Below are positions 8,528 to 16,670 of a stretch of DNA of 64,000 nucleotides, one piece after another. Below the pieces are notes generated by a model. That model saw nothing but the letters and a program-made list of their open reading frames with translations. It made no database searches and had not been told where the DNA came from. Source of the stretch: Hymenobacter aerophilus DSM 13606 (GTDB lineage: Bacteria; Bacteroidota; Bacteroidia; Cytophagales; Hymenobacteraceae); the NCBI RefSeq assembly GCF_000382225.1, contig NZ_KB907806.1, forward strand, positions 5,394 to 69,393, written 5' to 3'. The translations under genes were made by a program, and so were the position numbers. Numbering within the stretch: the stretch's first letter is position 1; each line of letters opens with the position of its first letter.

Positions 8528-9499
8528 TCACTTCACATCCACCAGCTCCACCTCAAACAGCAGCACGCTGTTGGCGGGGATGGACTCGCCGGGGCTGCGG
8601 GGGCCGTAGGCCAGGGCCGAGGGGATGAGCAGCGTGGCTTTGGCGCCCTTGGACAGCTGCGCGAGGCCTTCGTCCCAGCCCTTAATCACGCGGCCGGCAC
8701 CCAGCGGAAACTCGATGGGTTTGTTGCCGTGGTTAGCCGAAGCGTCGAACTCCTGGCCGCTCAGCAACTGTCCCCGGTACAGCACCGAAACCGTCTGGCC
8801 GGGCTGGGCCACCGGGCCGCTGCCGGGGCGCGTAACCACGTAGTACACGCCGCCGGGCGTTTTCTGGGGCTGCAGGTTGTGCTCTTTGGCGTAGGCCTGA
8901 ATGAGGGCCTCGTCGCGGCGGGCCTGCTCGGCGGCTTTAGCGGTGGCCAGTTCCTGCTGACGGCCGGCATCCTGGCGCATCTCGGCTTCTACTTCGGCCG
9001 GCGTCTGAATTTTTACGGCTTTGGCAAAGACCAGCATCGTGGGGCCGGCGCGGCGGATAAAGCCGGGCACGGGCTGCCGGAACGACTTAGCAAATACCGT
9101 ATCGAGGTTGAGGCGAAACACGCCCGAGTCGCCGGGCTGCAGCAGCGCCAGCGCCTGCTCGACCGAGCCGCCCTGGCCGGGCCGGAGCGTGTCGAGCGGC
9201 ACGCGTACGGGCTGGTTCTCGTTCTGGCGGCGCGAGTGCATGAGCACCGAATCCTTGGCAGTGCGGAACTGCAGGTGCAAACTCAGGATGCGGCCCAGGC
9301 GGCTGGCGTAGGTTGGGTCGCCGGTAGGGGGCAGGGCCGGCCGCAGCACGTAGCGGCCCTTTTCGAGGCGGTAGATGCGGTATTCCAGCCCCGACTTCAA
9401 TTTATGAAACGGCGCGGGCTTGCCCTGAAAGGCCACCAGCCCCGCCGCCGTCAGCAGCCCGGCACTCACCAACCCCAACACCCGCACAGAATAACGCAT
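8528..9499 (-). CDS. FKBP-type peptidyl-prolyl isomerase, two-domain
   Basis: A 323-residue exported protein with an N-terminal hydrophobic segment (residues 5-25). A divergent FKBP-like N-terminal half, about residues 30-170, precedes a helical charged connector. A typical C-terminal FKBP domain follows (VSVLYRGQLLSGQEFDAS, GAGRVIKGWDEGL, LLIPSALAYGPR). FKBP domains catalyse cis-trans isomerisation of prolyl bonds, here probably in the periplasm. It is the last gene of six consecutive FKBP genes and is closest in layout to the first, at 11849-12904. The start at 9499 is chosen because a signal-like segment follows directly. The longer in-frame start at 9583 would cross a terminator hairpin. 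Confidence 0.85.
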   Translation of the reverse strand: MRYSVRVLGLVSAGLLTAAGLVAFQGKPAPFHKLKSGLEYRIYRLEKGRYVLRPALPPTGDPTYASRLGRILSLHLQFRTAKDSVLMHSRRQNENQPVRVPLDTLRPGQGGSVEQALALLQPGDSGVFRLNLDTVFAKSFRQPVPGFIRRAGPTMLVFAKAVKIQTPAEVEAEMRQDAGRQQELATAKAAEQARRDEALIQAYAKEHNLQPQKTPGGVYYVVTRPGSGPVAQPGQTVSVLYRGQLLSGQEFDASANHGNKPIEFPLGAGRVIKGWDEGLAQLSKGAKATLLIPSALAYGPRSPGESIPANSVLLFEVELVDVK

Positions 9500-9567
9500 A
9501 CTTGAAAGCAACTGGAAGAAAAACGATGCGCCGCTCAGGCACTGCTGCAAAGAAAGGAATAAAAAGA

Positions 9568-9597
9568 ACGGTCGTTCCGCCAACGCAGAACGACCGT
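9568..9597 (-). terminator. Minus-strand terminator between FKBP genes
   Basis: ACGGTCGTTC and its complement GAACGACCGT form a 10-bp stem. It is followed on the minus strand by TCTTTTTATT. It lies just after the stop of the 9609-10100 gene, so the 8528 gene may have its own promoter. Confidence 0.65.
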
Positions 9598-9608
9598 CGT
9601 ATCGTTTC

Positions 9609-10100
9609 TCACTTCACCTTCAGCACTTCCAACTCGAAGATGAGGTCGGCGTTGGGTGGAATGAGGTAGCGGCGGCCGGCATCGTCATCGGGGTCGAGGC
9701 GGCCTTTGGCGCCGTAGGCCAGCCGCGCTGGTATCCAGACGCGCGCCCGGCTGCCCTGGGGCAGCAGCAACAACGCCTCATCGAAGCCCTTGATGACTTC
9801 GTGGTGGCCCGCCCGCACTTTCAGCGGCCCACCCTGCTGCACCGAAGTATCGAACAGGCGTCCGTCGGCGGCCAGAAACCCGGTGTAGTGAACCGTAACG
9901 CGGCTGCCAACCCGGGCCGGTGGGCCGGCGCCCGGCTGCCGCAGGGCGTAGCGCAGGCCCGAAGCAGTAGTGATGGCGCGGGCCAGCAAGCTGTCGGGCT
10001 GGGATGCGGGCAGGGCCGTGGTGAGCGTACGCTGGGCATGACCGGCCAGGGGCCAGCTGCCCAGCAGTAGTAACGCCGTCCCAATCAGCACCTGCCGCAT
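9609..10100 (-). CDS. FKBP-type peptidyl-prolyl isomerase, exported
   Basis: A 163-residue protein with an N-terminal signal peptide ending at GHAQ (about residue 23) and no lipobox cysteine, so probably soluble in the periplasm. A single FKBP domain follows: VTVHYTGFLAADGRLFDTS, HHEVIKGFDEALLLLPQGS, IPARLAYG, and a final strand LIFELEVLKVK. An insertion, KGRLDPDDDAGRRY, between the AYG loop and the last strand is longer than in its neighbours. It starts 11 bp after the 10112-10663 stop, so the two are probably co-transcribed. Confidence 0.85.
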   Translation of the reverse strand: MRQVLIGTALLLLGSWPLAGHAQRTLTTALPASQPDSLLARAITTASGLRYALRQPGAGPPARVGSRVTVHYTGFLAADGRLFDTSVQQGGPLKVRAGHHEVIKGFDEALLLLPQGSRARVWIPARLAYGAKGRLDPDDDAGRRYLIPPNADLIFELEVLKVK

Positions 10101-10111
10101 CGCTCCGCTGT

Positions 10112-10663
10112 TTACTCTACCTCCAGAATTTCTATATCGAACAATACGGGCGTACTGGCTGGTACAGCCCCCGCACCGCTAAAACTATAGGCCAGGTACG
10201 AGGGGATAAGTACCTGCTTCCGGTCGCCCTGCCGCATTTCTGTAACTGCCATTTGAACGCCGGTAGGTGCCTGCTGGCTTACCTGCCCTACATAGAAGCT
10301 GTAGCAGCCGCAGTCGGTGCGGTTGGTGCTGGAGGCATCGAATACCTGCGACTCATTCTTCTTATTGATGAGCCTGCCCACGTAGTTCTCCGTTACTTTC
10401 TGGCCGGCCTTGATGAGCGGATTGGCTGCCGGGCCGTCGGTGAGGGGCACTAAGTAAATGCCCGATTCGAGCCGCCGGTAGTTGGTGATGCCGTGGCGCG
10501 TCAGGTAGGCCTGAATGGTGTCGTTATCGGCCTTTTTCTGGGCCTCGATAATTTTGGGGTCAATCTCGTAGGGGTTCACCTGCTTTTTGCAGCCCACTGA
10601 AAGCGTGCCCCCCACCAGCAACGCCAGCAGCAACAGGAGTAAGGTTGATTTCTTCATCGTCAT
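10112..10663 (-). CDS. FKBP-type peptidyl-prolyl isomerase lipoprotein
   Basis: A 183-residue lipoprotein with a lipobox ending at SVGC (C25). It has a helical segment, EAQKKADNDTIQAYLTRHGI, and an FKBP domain. This is the most divergent of the six. The central strand reads VTENYVGRLINKKNESQVFDAS in place of VxVxYxG, and it has two extra cysteines (TDCGCYSF) next to the active-site region. The IPSYLAYSFSGAG loop and FDIEILEVE strand are recognisable. Loss of some aromatic pocket residues suggests altered or weak isomerase activity (inference). Confidence 0.8.
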   Translation of the reverse strand: MTMKKSTLLLLLLALLVGGTLSVGCKKQVNPYEIDPKIIEAQKKADNDTIQAYLTRHGITNYRRLESGIYLVPLTDGPAANPLIKAGQKVTENYVGRLINKKNESQVFDASSTNRTDCGCYSFYVGQVSQQAPTGVQMAVTEMRQGDRKQVLIPSYLAYSFSGAGAVPASTPVLFDIEILEVE

Positions 10664-10696
10664 TTAGCAAAAGAGTAACGTTGCCGCAAGGCCGGC

Positions 10697-11197
10697 TCAC
10701 CGAATATCCACTACTTCCACATCAAAGCGCAGCACCGAATGGGGTGGAATAGTGCCCGATGCGGCGCCTTTGTAAGCCTTCTCCGACTCGATAATCAGAA
10801 TGGCCTTGGCGCCCTTGTTCAGCTGCGGGAAAGCATCCTCCCAACCTTCAATAACCTGGCCGGCACCCAGCACAAACGGGAAGCCGATGATGGCGGCCTG
10901 GGTCTGGTCGAACACTTTGCCGTCGAGCGTGGTGCCGGTGTACTTGGCCACAACGGTTTTGCCCAATGTGGGCAGCGGGCCCGTGCCCGGCTCCGTTATA
11001 GATACATATACGCCAGTCGAATCCTCTGTAAAACCCGTCAGGTTATTGGCCCGGATGTAGTCGGCAATCAAGGTTTTGTCACGGTCACGATAGAAGGCAC
11101 TGTCGGGCTCCTCACTATCCGAGCCTTTTTTACAGGCACCGAAGGCGAAAAGCAGCGTCAGCAGGAAAAGCGGGAGCAGGGAAAGGCGAAAATTCAT
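10697..11197 (-). CDS. FKBP-type peptidyl-prolyl isomerase lipoprotein
   Basis: A 166-residue lipoprotein with a signal peptide and a lipobox ending FGAC (C21). A short helix, DKTLIADYIRANNLTG, precedes a complete FKBP domain: VVAKYTGTTLDGKVFDQT, GAGQVIEGWEDAFPQLNKG, IESEKAYKG, and LRFDVEVVDIR. The helix-plus-FKBP layout matches GldI-type lipoproteins of gliding Bacteroidota. Neighbours on both sides share strand and spacing of about 30 bp, suggesting one transcript and origin by tandem duplication with the 11227 gene. Confidence 0.87.
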   Translation of the reverse strand: MNFRLSLLPLFLLTLLFAFGACKKGSDSEEPDSAFYRDRDKTLIADYIRANNLTGFTEDSTGVYVSITEPGTGPLPTLGKTVVAKYTGTTLDGKVFDQTQAAIIGFPFVLGAGQVIEGWEDAFPQLNKGAKAILIIESEKAYKGAASGTIPPHSVLRFDVEVVDIR

Positions 11198-11226
11198 ACG
11201 GGCAAAAGCGTTGGTGAAAAAAGGCG

Positions 11227-11742
11227 TTACTGGGCGCTCAGCAGCTCCACATCGAAGCGCAGCACCGAATGGGCTGCAATCGGACCGTTGCTGCGGGCGC
11301 CGTAGGCCAGGTCGGAGGGGATGAGCAGGATGGCCTTGCTACCGGGACGCAGGCCCACGAAGCCCTCGTCCCAGCCGGCAATTACCTGGCCCCGGCCCAC
11401 GGTAAATACGAAGGGCTGATTGCCGCGGCTGGCCGTCGAGTCGAACACCTTGCCGTCGAGCGTGTAACCGGTGTACAAGACGCTTAGCTGCTGGCCGGCC
11501 ACCGCCGGGTCGCCGGTGCCGGGCTCGGTAACGGCCACGAACAGGCCCGAGGGGCGCTCCTCGAAGCGGGGCAGGTTGTTGGCCTTGATATAATCGGTAA
11601 TCAGGGCCTTGTCGCGGGCAGGGTAATCGGTGTTGTCGGGGGCGGGCTCGTTGTTCTGGCAGGCCGCCAGCAGCAGCACGGGCAGCAGCAGCGCCAGCCG
11701 GCGGCCGGCACTGCGCAGAAGTGGTGGCAGGAAAGTTGTCAT
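11227..11742 (-). CDS. FKBP-type peptidyl-prolyl isomerase lipoprotein (GldI-like)
   Basis: A 171-residue lipoprotein with a lipobox LLAAC (C28) after an Arg-containing signal peptide. The helix DKALITDYIKANNL and an intact FKBP domain follow: LSVLYTGYTLDGKVFDSTA, GRGQVIAGWDEGFVGL, LIPSDLAYGARSNGPI, LRFDVELL. It has all the usual aromatic pocket positions visible by eye and is the most canonical single-domain member of the cluster. Its best relative in the window is the 10697 gene. The first five genes of the cluster face the same way, with short gaps. Confidence 0.88.
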   Translation of the reverse strand: MTTFLPPLLRSAGRRLALLLPVLLLAACQNNEPAPDNTDYPARDKALITDYIKANNLPRFEERPSGLFVAVTEPGTGDPAVAGQQLSVLYTGYTLDGKVFDSTASRGNQPFVFTVGRGQVIAGWDEGFVGLRPGSKAILLIPSDLAYGARSNGPIAAHSVLRFDVELLSAQ

Positions 11743-11788
11743 CAGTAAAACGTGGAAAGCGAAGGAAGCCCGAGGGCAGGATACAAAA

Positions 11789-11823
11789 ACCCCCGGCCGG
11801 GTTGCAACACAGGGCCGGGGGCT
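11789..11823 (-). terminator. Minus-strand terminator after the first FKBP gene
   Basis: On the minus strand, AGCCCCCGGCCC pairs with GGCCGGGGGT and is followed by TTTTTG. It lies just past the stop of 11849-12904, so that gene is at least partly a separate transcript from the downstream FKBP genes. Confidence 0.7.
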
Positions 11824-11848
11824 TCAGCTAAACGCGCACGCGGCCGTT

Positions 11849-12904
11849 TTATTTGCCCTGCTGCTGGCGCTGCATGGCTTCAATCTGGCGGCGGATTTCG
11901 GCTTCGTCCATCTGGCCACCGGCCGGCTGGGCCGGGGCGTTCTTGATGTCAACCAGTTCCACGTCGAAGCGCAGGATGGCGTCGGCCGGTACATCGGCGC
12001 CGGCGCCGCGCTGCCCGTAGGCCAGCGACGACGGAATCAGGAGCAGGCCCTTCGAGCCTTTCGGGAATTGGGCAATGCCCGCATCCCAGCCCGGAATCAC
12101 CTGGCCCTGACCGATGGCGAAATCAAACGGCTTGTTGCCCTGCTTCTCCGACGAATCGAACACCTTGCCGTTTTCGAGCAGCGAACCTTTGTAAAGCACC
12201 GACACAATCTGGCCCGCCTTGGGCTTGGGGCCGGGGCCGGCCGTGGTGATGGCGTAGTACACGCCCGAAGGGTCTTTCTTGACCGTCAGGTTGTTTTTCT
12301 TGGCGTACTCCTGCAGCGTTGCGTCGTCTTTCTTGAGCTGCTCCTCGGCGTGGGCGGCCATTTTGGCCTGCTGCTCCACCTGCATTTTCTGCACGTCGGC
12401 CATGGCCTCAGCCTGGGGCTGCACCTTGTCCACCTTCACGTACATGGTCATGGTTTTGCCGGCCTTGCTCATGAACGGGGGCACGGGCTGGCGGAACGAC
12501 TTGGCGAAAATGGTGTCGACGTTGAAGCGGAACACGGCCGAGTCGCCGGGTTCGAGCAGGCTGATGGCTTCCTCGAGGCCGCCGCGCTGCGCTTTGCGCA
12601 CGGTGTCAAGCGGCACGCGCACCGGGAAGCCCATCTGCTGCTTGCGCGAGTTGAACAGGATGGAGTCTTTGGCCGTGCGGTACTCCACGTGCAGGGCCAT
12701 AATTTTGCCGATGCGGTCCTTATAAGTCGCGTCGCCGTCTTTGCTCACGTCCTTGGCGTCGTACTTGCCCGGGCCGGTGCTCTTGTAAATCTTGTACTCA
12801 ATTCCCGAGGGCGTCTTGCTGAAATCCGCGTTTTTGTTGCAGGAAGCCAGGCTCACGACGCCAGCCGCCAGGGCCAGGCTCAGAAGGTTACGGGTTGAAA
12901 ACAT
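11849..12904 (-). CDS. FKBP-type peptidyl-prolyl isomerase lipoprotein, two-domain
   Basis: A 351-residue lipoprotein (lipobox LASC, C22). Residues 30-170 form a degenerate FKBP-like half (GIEYKIYKS, VPLDTVRKAQRGGLEEAISLLEPGDSAVF). A charged helical connector spans residues 170-220. Residues 225-325 form a canonical FKBP domain (VSVLYKGSLLENGKVFDSS, GQGQVIPGWDAGI, LIPSSLAYGQRGAG). A hydrophilic tail, RRQIEAMQRQQQGK, ends the protein. It is the most upstream FKBP gene, with 178 bp of non-coding DNA before it containing a TACCTTCG box. Paralogue of 8528-9499. Confidence 0.87.
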   Translation of the reverse strand: MFSTRNLLSLALAAGVVSLASCNKNADFSKTPSGIEYKIYKSTGPGKYDAKDVSKDGDATYKDRIGKIMALHVEYRTAKDSILFNSRKQQMGFPVRVPLDTVRKAQRGGLEEAISLLEPGDSAVFRFNVDTIFAKSFRQPVPPFMSKAGKTMTMYVKVDKVQPQAEAMADVQKMQVEQQAKMAAHAEEQLKKDDATLQEYAKKNNLTVKKDPSGVYYAITTAGPGPKPKAGQIVSVLYKGSLLENGKVFDSSEKQGNKPFDFAIGQGQVIPGWDAGIAQFPKGSKGLLLIPSSLAYGQRGAGADVPADAILRFDVELVDIKNAPAQPAGGQMDEAEIRRQIEAMQRQQQGK

Positions 12905-13067
12905 GAAGGAGCGTATGTGGTGTGGAAATGGGGAGGAATGTGGAAAACCGGCTGGCCGATGTGGATAAGGTGCGGAATGCGGAAAACAGCGCCGGTTTCA
13001 GCCGGTAAAAGCCCGGCTGCTGGGCGCATTTACCACGCCTGGCACCGCTCGCACACTATTCCGGCGA

Positions 13068-13075
13068 CGAAGGTA
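13068..13075 (-). promoter_or_regulatory. Candidate -7 promoter box TACCTTCG
   Basis: One mismatch from the Bacteroidota TAnnTTTG box, on the minus strand about 165 bp before the start of the 11849-12904 gene. No clear -33 element is seen. The remainder of the 12905-13082 spacer shows nothing recognisable. Confidence 0.35.
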
Positions 13076-13082
13076 CGCCGAA

Positions 13083-14126
13083 TTACGCCACCGGGGCCGG
13101 GGCACTCAGCGGGGCGCCCAGCAGCTCTACCTGGTAGTCGGGTAGCAGCTCCAGGAACCGGTCGAGGGTGGCGGGCAGGGCCTCGTGGCTGATGCCGCCG
13201 GCGGCGTTGTGGTGGCCGCCGCCGCTGAAGTGGCGGCGCGAAAACTCGCTGGCCGAGAAGTCGCCCACCGAGCGGAAGGAGATTTTAACGGCCTGGCTGC
13301 GGTCAATGAATATGGCAGCAAACACGATGCCCTCAATGCTGAGCGCAAAGTTGACCAGCCCCTCGGTGTCGCCGGTTTTGGAGTGGTACTGGCGCAGCTC
13401 GTCGGCCGTAATGGCAATGTAGGCCGTGTTGTACTCGCGCAGCACCGTCAGCTTATCCTTCAGCACGAAGCCCAGAAAGCGCAGCCGCTCCTCCGAGTGC
13501 GAGTCGTAGATGCGGCGGTGCACCTCGGAGGTGTTGATGCCAGCGCTGAGCAGTTCGGCAATAATGAGGTGCACGTTGCGCGAGGTGCTGGGGTGGCGGA
13601 ACGAGCCCGTATCGGTCATGATGCCCGCGTACAGGCACTCGCCGATGCCGTTGTCAATCAGGTCCTGGTCGCCCAGGTCGCGGATAATCTCAAAAATCAG
13701 CTCGGCCGTGGCCGCGGCTTTGGGGTTGGAAAACTCAATCTGGGCGAAGTGCTCGGGCTGCTGGTGGTGGTCGACGAGCACCTTGGTGCCCGGCGCGTTG
13801 CGCACGTACTCGCCCAGCTCGTTGATGCGGCTCAGGCAGGAGAAATCGAGGCAGAACAGCACCTCGGCCTCGTTTACCAGCTCGCGCACCCGGGCGTCGT
13901 TGCGGCGCGGGTCGTACACCACTACGTCGTCGTTGCCGGGCATCCAGGCCAGAAAATCGGGATAGTCGGAGGGCGTTACCACCGTTACCCGGTGGCCCTT
14001 CTTACGCAGGTAGCCCGCCAAACCCAGCGACGAGCCCAGCGCATCGGCATCGGGCTTGTGGTGGGTGGTGATGAAAACCTGCCGGGGTTGGGCCAGCAGC
14101 TCCTTTAACTCAGCAATTTGCGACAT
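13083..14126 (-). CDS. DHH/DHHA1 phosphoesterase, NrnA-like
   Basis: Bifunctional oligoribonuclease / pAp-phosphatase-type enzyme that degrades nanoRNAs and 3',5'-pAp in the cytoplasm. Residues 15-150 hold the DHH metal site: THHKPDADALGSS, CLDFSCL and LVDHHQQP. The C-terminal DHHA1 domain ends with the substrate-binding RRHFSGGGHHNAAGG near residue 305. The 347-residue length is usual. No membrane segment or PDE-type GGDEF is present, so it is not GdpP. The gene is monocistronic, with a strong TACCTTTG box upstream. Confidence 0.9.
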   Translation of the reverse strand: MSQIAELKELLAQPRQVFITTHHKPDADALGSSLGLAGYLRKKGHRVTVVTPSDYPDFLAWMPGNDDVVVYDPRRNDARVRELVNEAEVLFCLDFSCLSRINELGEYVRNAPGTKVLVDHHQQPEHFAQIEFSNPKAAATAELIFEIIRDLGDQDLIDNGIGECLYAGIMTDTGSFRHPSTSRNVHLIIAELLSAGINTSEVHRRIYDSHSEERLRFLGFVLKDKLTVLREYNTAYIAITADELRQYHSKTGDTEGLVNFALSIEGIVFAAIFIDRSQAVKISFRSVGDFSASEFSRRHFSGGGHHNAAGGISHEALPATLDRFLELLPDYQVELLGAPLSAPAPVA

Positions 14127-14231
14127 TTCCTACGGATAGGTAACTGAAAGTGGGCCGGTTAGGCCGAATGCAAAGGCGGCAAAATTCGGAAATATTCCGC
14201 TCTCCAACAAACCGCCTCCCGGAAAGGTGCG

Positions 14232-14239
14232 CAAAGGTA
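14232..14239 (-). promoter_or_regulatory. Promoter box TACCTTTG for the DHH phosphoesterase
   Basis: A perfect TAnnTTTG element on the minus strand, about 105 bp before the start codon at 14126. A clear -33 TTTG is not seen. The 366-bp divergent spacer 14127-14492 holds this box, a family A repeat and the ndk promoter box. Confidence 0.5.
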
Positions 14240-14285
14240 GTGGATAACAGTTGCCAGTAGTCAGTTGCCAGCGGTGAGCAACAGG

Positions 14286-14403
14286 AACGGTCATTCTGAG
14301 CAGCGCGAAGAATCTCGCGTGCCACAGTAATTCCTGACAACAGGGTTACTACTGCACGCGAGATTCTTCGGCTACGGCTCCGCCTTCGCTCAGAATGACC
14401 GTT
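14286..14403. repeat. Long inverted repeat, family A copy 4
   Basis: Arms AACGGTCATTCTGAG / CTCAGAATGACCGTT, with inner GAATCTCGCGTGC arms. It lies between two divergent genes, so it cannot serve as a simple terminator for either. The right arm carries an extra CGGCTACGGCTCCGCC segment, making the stem asymmetric. Confidence 0.87.
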
Positions 14404-14440
14404 TTATTCAGGCACTACCAGCCAACTCACTATTTCCTGT

Positions 14441-14448
14441 TACTTTTG
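14441..14448 (+). promoter_or_regulatory. Promoter box TACTTTTG for ndk
   Basis: Matches the TAnnTTTG consensus, 45 bp before the ndk ATG. It is immediately downstream of repeat copy 4. Confidence 0.5.
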
Positions 14449-14492
14449 TGCCCGCAAAAACGCCTTCTGTTTCAACTAACCCAACCCGCCTT

Positions 14493-14897
14493 ATGGCCAC
14501 CAACCGCACCTTCACCATGATTAAGCCTGACGCCGTGCAGGACAACCACATTGGTGGTATCCTCGGCATGATTGAGGCGGCCGGCTTCCGCATCGTGGAG
14601 CTTCAGAAAGTGCAGCTGACCCCCGAGCGGGCCGGCCAGTTCTACGAAGTACACAAGGAGCGTCCCTTCTACCAGGACCTCGTTAAATACATGTCGTCGG
14701 GCCCCATCGTGGCCGCCATCCTCGAAAAGGACAACGCCGTAGCCGACTTCCGCACCCTGATTGGCGCCACCAACCCCGCCAACGCCGAGGAGGGCACTAT
14801 CCGGAAGAAGTACGCCAAGAGCATCGAAGCCAACGCCGTGCACGGCTCCGACTCCGACGAAAACGCCCAGATTGAAGGCGAGTTCTACTTCGGTTAA
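14493..14897 (+). CDS. ndk: Nucleoside-diphosphate kinase
   Basis: A 134-residue NDK that transfers the gamma-phosphate from ATP to NDPs through a phosphohistidine. The active-site His is H117 in NAVHGSDS, and the N-terminal [11 protein letters not shown] strand is intact. Length and motifs are fully typical. The start is ATG 14493, where homologous sequence begins, although an in-frame ATG 45 bp upstream exists. A strong bidirectional terminator follows. Confidence 0.95.
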   Translation: MATNRTFTMIKPDAVQDNHIGGILGMIEAAGFRIVELQKVQLTPERAGQFYEVHKERPFYQDLVKYMSSGPIVAAILEKDNAVADFRTLIGATNPANAEEGTIRKKYAKSIEANAVHGSDSDENAQIEGEFYFG

Positions 14898-14965
14898 TCA
14901 CTGATTTGCGCTGATTTCTGCACTGATTACGCTGATTTTTTAGTTCTGTAATCAACTCGTAAATC

Positions 14966-15008
14966 ACAAAAGAGCCCGCCTGGCAATGCGCCAGGCGGGC
15001 TCTTTTGT
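14966..15008. terminator. Bidirectional terminator between ndk and the nucleoside permease
   Basis: GCCCGCCTGGC and its complement enclose a short loop, flanked by ACAAAAGA and TCTTTTGT. It serves convergent ndk (plus) and the permease (minus). Confidence 0.88.
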
Positions 15009-15081
15009 GTAAGCTTGTCGAGGTCGTTGGTTTTTAGAACGATGCTAATAGCCAGCAGCTATAAGCTAACAGCTCAAAATA

Positions 15082-16371
15082 TTATGCCTGCTCGACGCTG
15101 AGCAGCGGCTCTACGTCTTCTACCCGCTCATCAACCTGGCTGGGGTTGTGCTTGTGCTTGAAGAGGAAGATGAACAGCACGGCAATAACCAGCGCGTAGG
15201 CCGCAAACGTCAGCCAGATGTTGTGCCAGTCCTTCACGCCGTTGGCGTCGGTGAAGTAGCGCTCAATCACCACGCCGCTGACGGAGCTGCCCAATACGGC
15301 GCCGAAGCCGTTGGTCATCATCATAAATAAGCCCTGGGCGCTGGCCCGGATGGACGGAGTGGTCTGGGTTTCGACGAACAGCGAGCCGGAAATGTTGAAG
15401 AAGTCGAAGGCCATGCCGTACACGATGCACGAGAGGATAATCATCCACAGGCCCGCACCCGGGTCGCCGTAGGCAAAGAGGCCGAAGCGCAGTACCCAGG
15501 CAATCATGCTGAAAAACATGACCTGCTTGATGCCGAAACGCCGCAGGAAGAACGGAATGGCCAGAATAAAGAGCGTTTCCGAAATCTGGGAAATCGACAT
15601 GATGATGGCCGGATACTTCACGGCCAGCGTGTCCTTGAAAGCCGGATTCTGGTCGAAATCGTGCAGGAAGGTGTCGCCGTAGGCGTTGGTGAGCTGCAGG
15701 GCCGCCCCCAGCAGCAGCGCAAACAGGAAGAACACCAGCATCTTGGAGTCGCGCAGCAGGGCAAACGACTTGAGGCCCAGCGCATCGACCACCGAGCGGC
15801 CGGGCGTGTCGCGGGCCAGCGGCGGGCACTTGGGCAGCGTGAACGAGTAGAAACCCAGCAGGAAAGCCGCGCCGGCCGCCACGTAGAACTGGCTGGCCGA
15901 CTTCTCGAAGCCCAGCAAGCTCACCGTCCACATGGCCACGATGAAGCCGATAGTGCCCCACACCCGGATGGGCGGGTAGTCCTTCACCACATCCAAGCCC
16001 TCGCGCTTGAGCACCGAGTACGACACGGCAATCGACAGCGCCAGCGTGGGCATGTAGAACACCATGTTCAGCAGAATCACCCAGAAAAAGGTGCTGGGGT
16101 CCGTTACCAGCGGAATCGTGCACAGCACTACGCCGCCCAGCAGGTGCAGCACGCCGTAGAGTTTTTCGGCGTTGATGTACTTATCGGCCACGATGCCCAT
16201 AAGCGAGGGCATGAAGATGGAGGCAATGCCCATCGTGGAGAAAATGGCCCCGAACTCCGAGCCCGACCACTGCTTGGTCTGGAACCAGTAGGCCCCGATG
16301 GTAATCAGCCACGAGCCCCAGATGAAAAACTGAAGGAAACTCAGAATAATGAGACGCAACTTGGTACTCAT
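15082..16371 (-). CDS. Nucleoside permease, MFS (NupG/XapB-type)
   Basis: A 429-residue inner-membrane major-facilitator protein with about twelve hydrophobic segments. It starts MSTKLRLIILSFLQFFIWGSW and contains VADKYINAEK after the second helix, the family-specific version of motif A. The sequence fits the nucleoside:H+ symporter family that imports purine and pyrimidine nucleosides. Its position next to ndk, and in the same window as tdk, agrees with a nucleoside salvage role. The C-terminus is acidic and hydrophilic (VDERVEDVEPLL). Confidence 0.85.
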   Translation of the reverse strand: MSTKLRLIILSFLQFFIWGSWLITIGAYWFQTKQWSGSEFGAIFSTMGIASIFMPSLMGIVADKYINAEKLYGVLHLLGGVVLCTIPLVTDPSTFFWVILLNMVFYMPTLALSIAVSYSVLKREGLDVVKDYPPIRVWGTIGFIVAMWTVSLLGFEKSASQFYVAAGAAFLLGFYSFTLPKCPPLARDTPGRSVVDALGLKSFALLRDSKMLVFFLFALLLGAALQLTNAYGDTFLHDFDQNPAFKDTLAVKYPAIIMSISQISETLFILAIPFFLRRFGIKQVMFFSMIAWVLRFGLFAYGDPGAGLWMIILSCIVYGMAFDFFNISGSLFVETQTTPSIRASAQGLFMMMTNGFGAVLGSSVSGVVIERYFTDANGVKDWHNIWLTFAAYALVIAVLFIFLFKHKHNPSQVDERVEDVEPLLSVEQA

Positions 16372-16468
16372 GCGGTGGGGGCAGTTTGGAGCGTGGGAAA
16401 AGCCGCCGCCAACGCCTCCTAGAGTTGTTGGCCGGCTGTCCGGGCCGGGTGGGTCCGGCTCAGGGGTT

Positions 16469-16476
16469 CAAATATA
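16469..16476 (-). promoter_or_regulatory. Promoter box TATATTTG for the nucleoside permease
   Basis: A perfect TAnnTTTG match on the minus strand, 98 bp before the permease start. The -33 element is unclear. Confidence 0.45.
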
Positions 16477-16520
16477 AGTAAAGTTGGGAGCGGTTGGCCG
16501 GTAATATCCGCCGGAGCTGA

Positions 16521-16554
16521 AAAGAACGTCATTCAGAAAAGAACGTCATTCAGA
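16521..16554. repeat. 17-bp direct duplication at the edge of repeat copy 5
   Basis: AAAGAACGTCATTCAGA occurs twice in tandem (16521-16537, 16538-16554). The second copy continues into the long inverted repeat. This looks like a partial or aborted insertion, or a slippage footprint. Confidence 0.8.
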
Positions 16555-16647
16555 GCGAAGCGAAGAATCTCGCTCGGAGTCGTTATAACGGTTGTCGTTC
16601 AACAGTAGCACGCAAGATTCTTCGCTTCGCTCTGAATGACGTTCTTT
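16538..16647. repeat. Long inverted repeat, family A copy 5 (mirror of copy 1)
   Basis: Near-identical to the reverse complement of copy 1 (4139-4236), including the non-palindromic loop GGAGTCGTTATAACGG. It lies between the permease promoter region and the end of the response-regulator gene. Confidence 0.9.
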
Positions 16648-16670
16648 CCCTAATCCTAATCCCTGACCCG

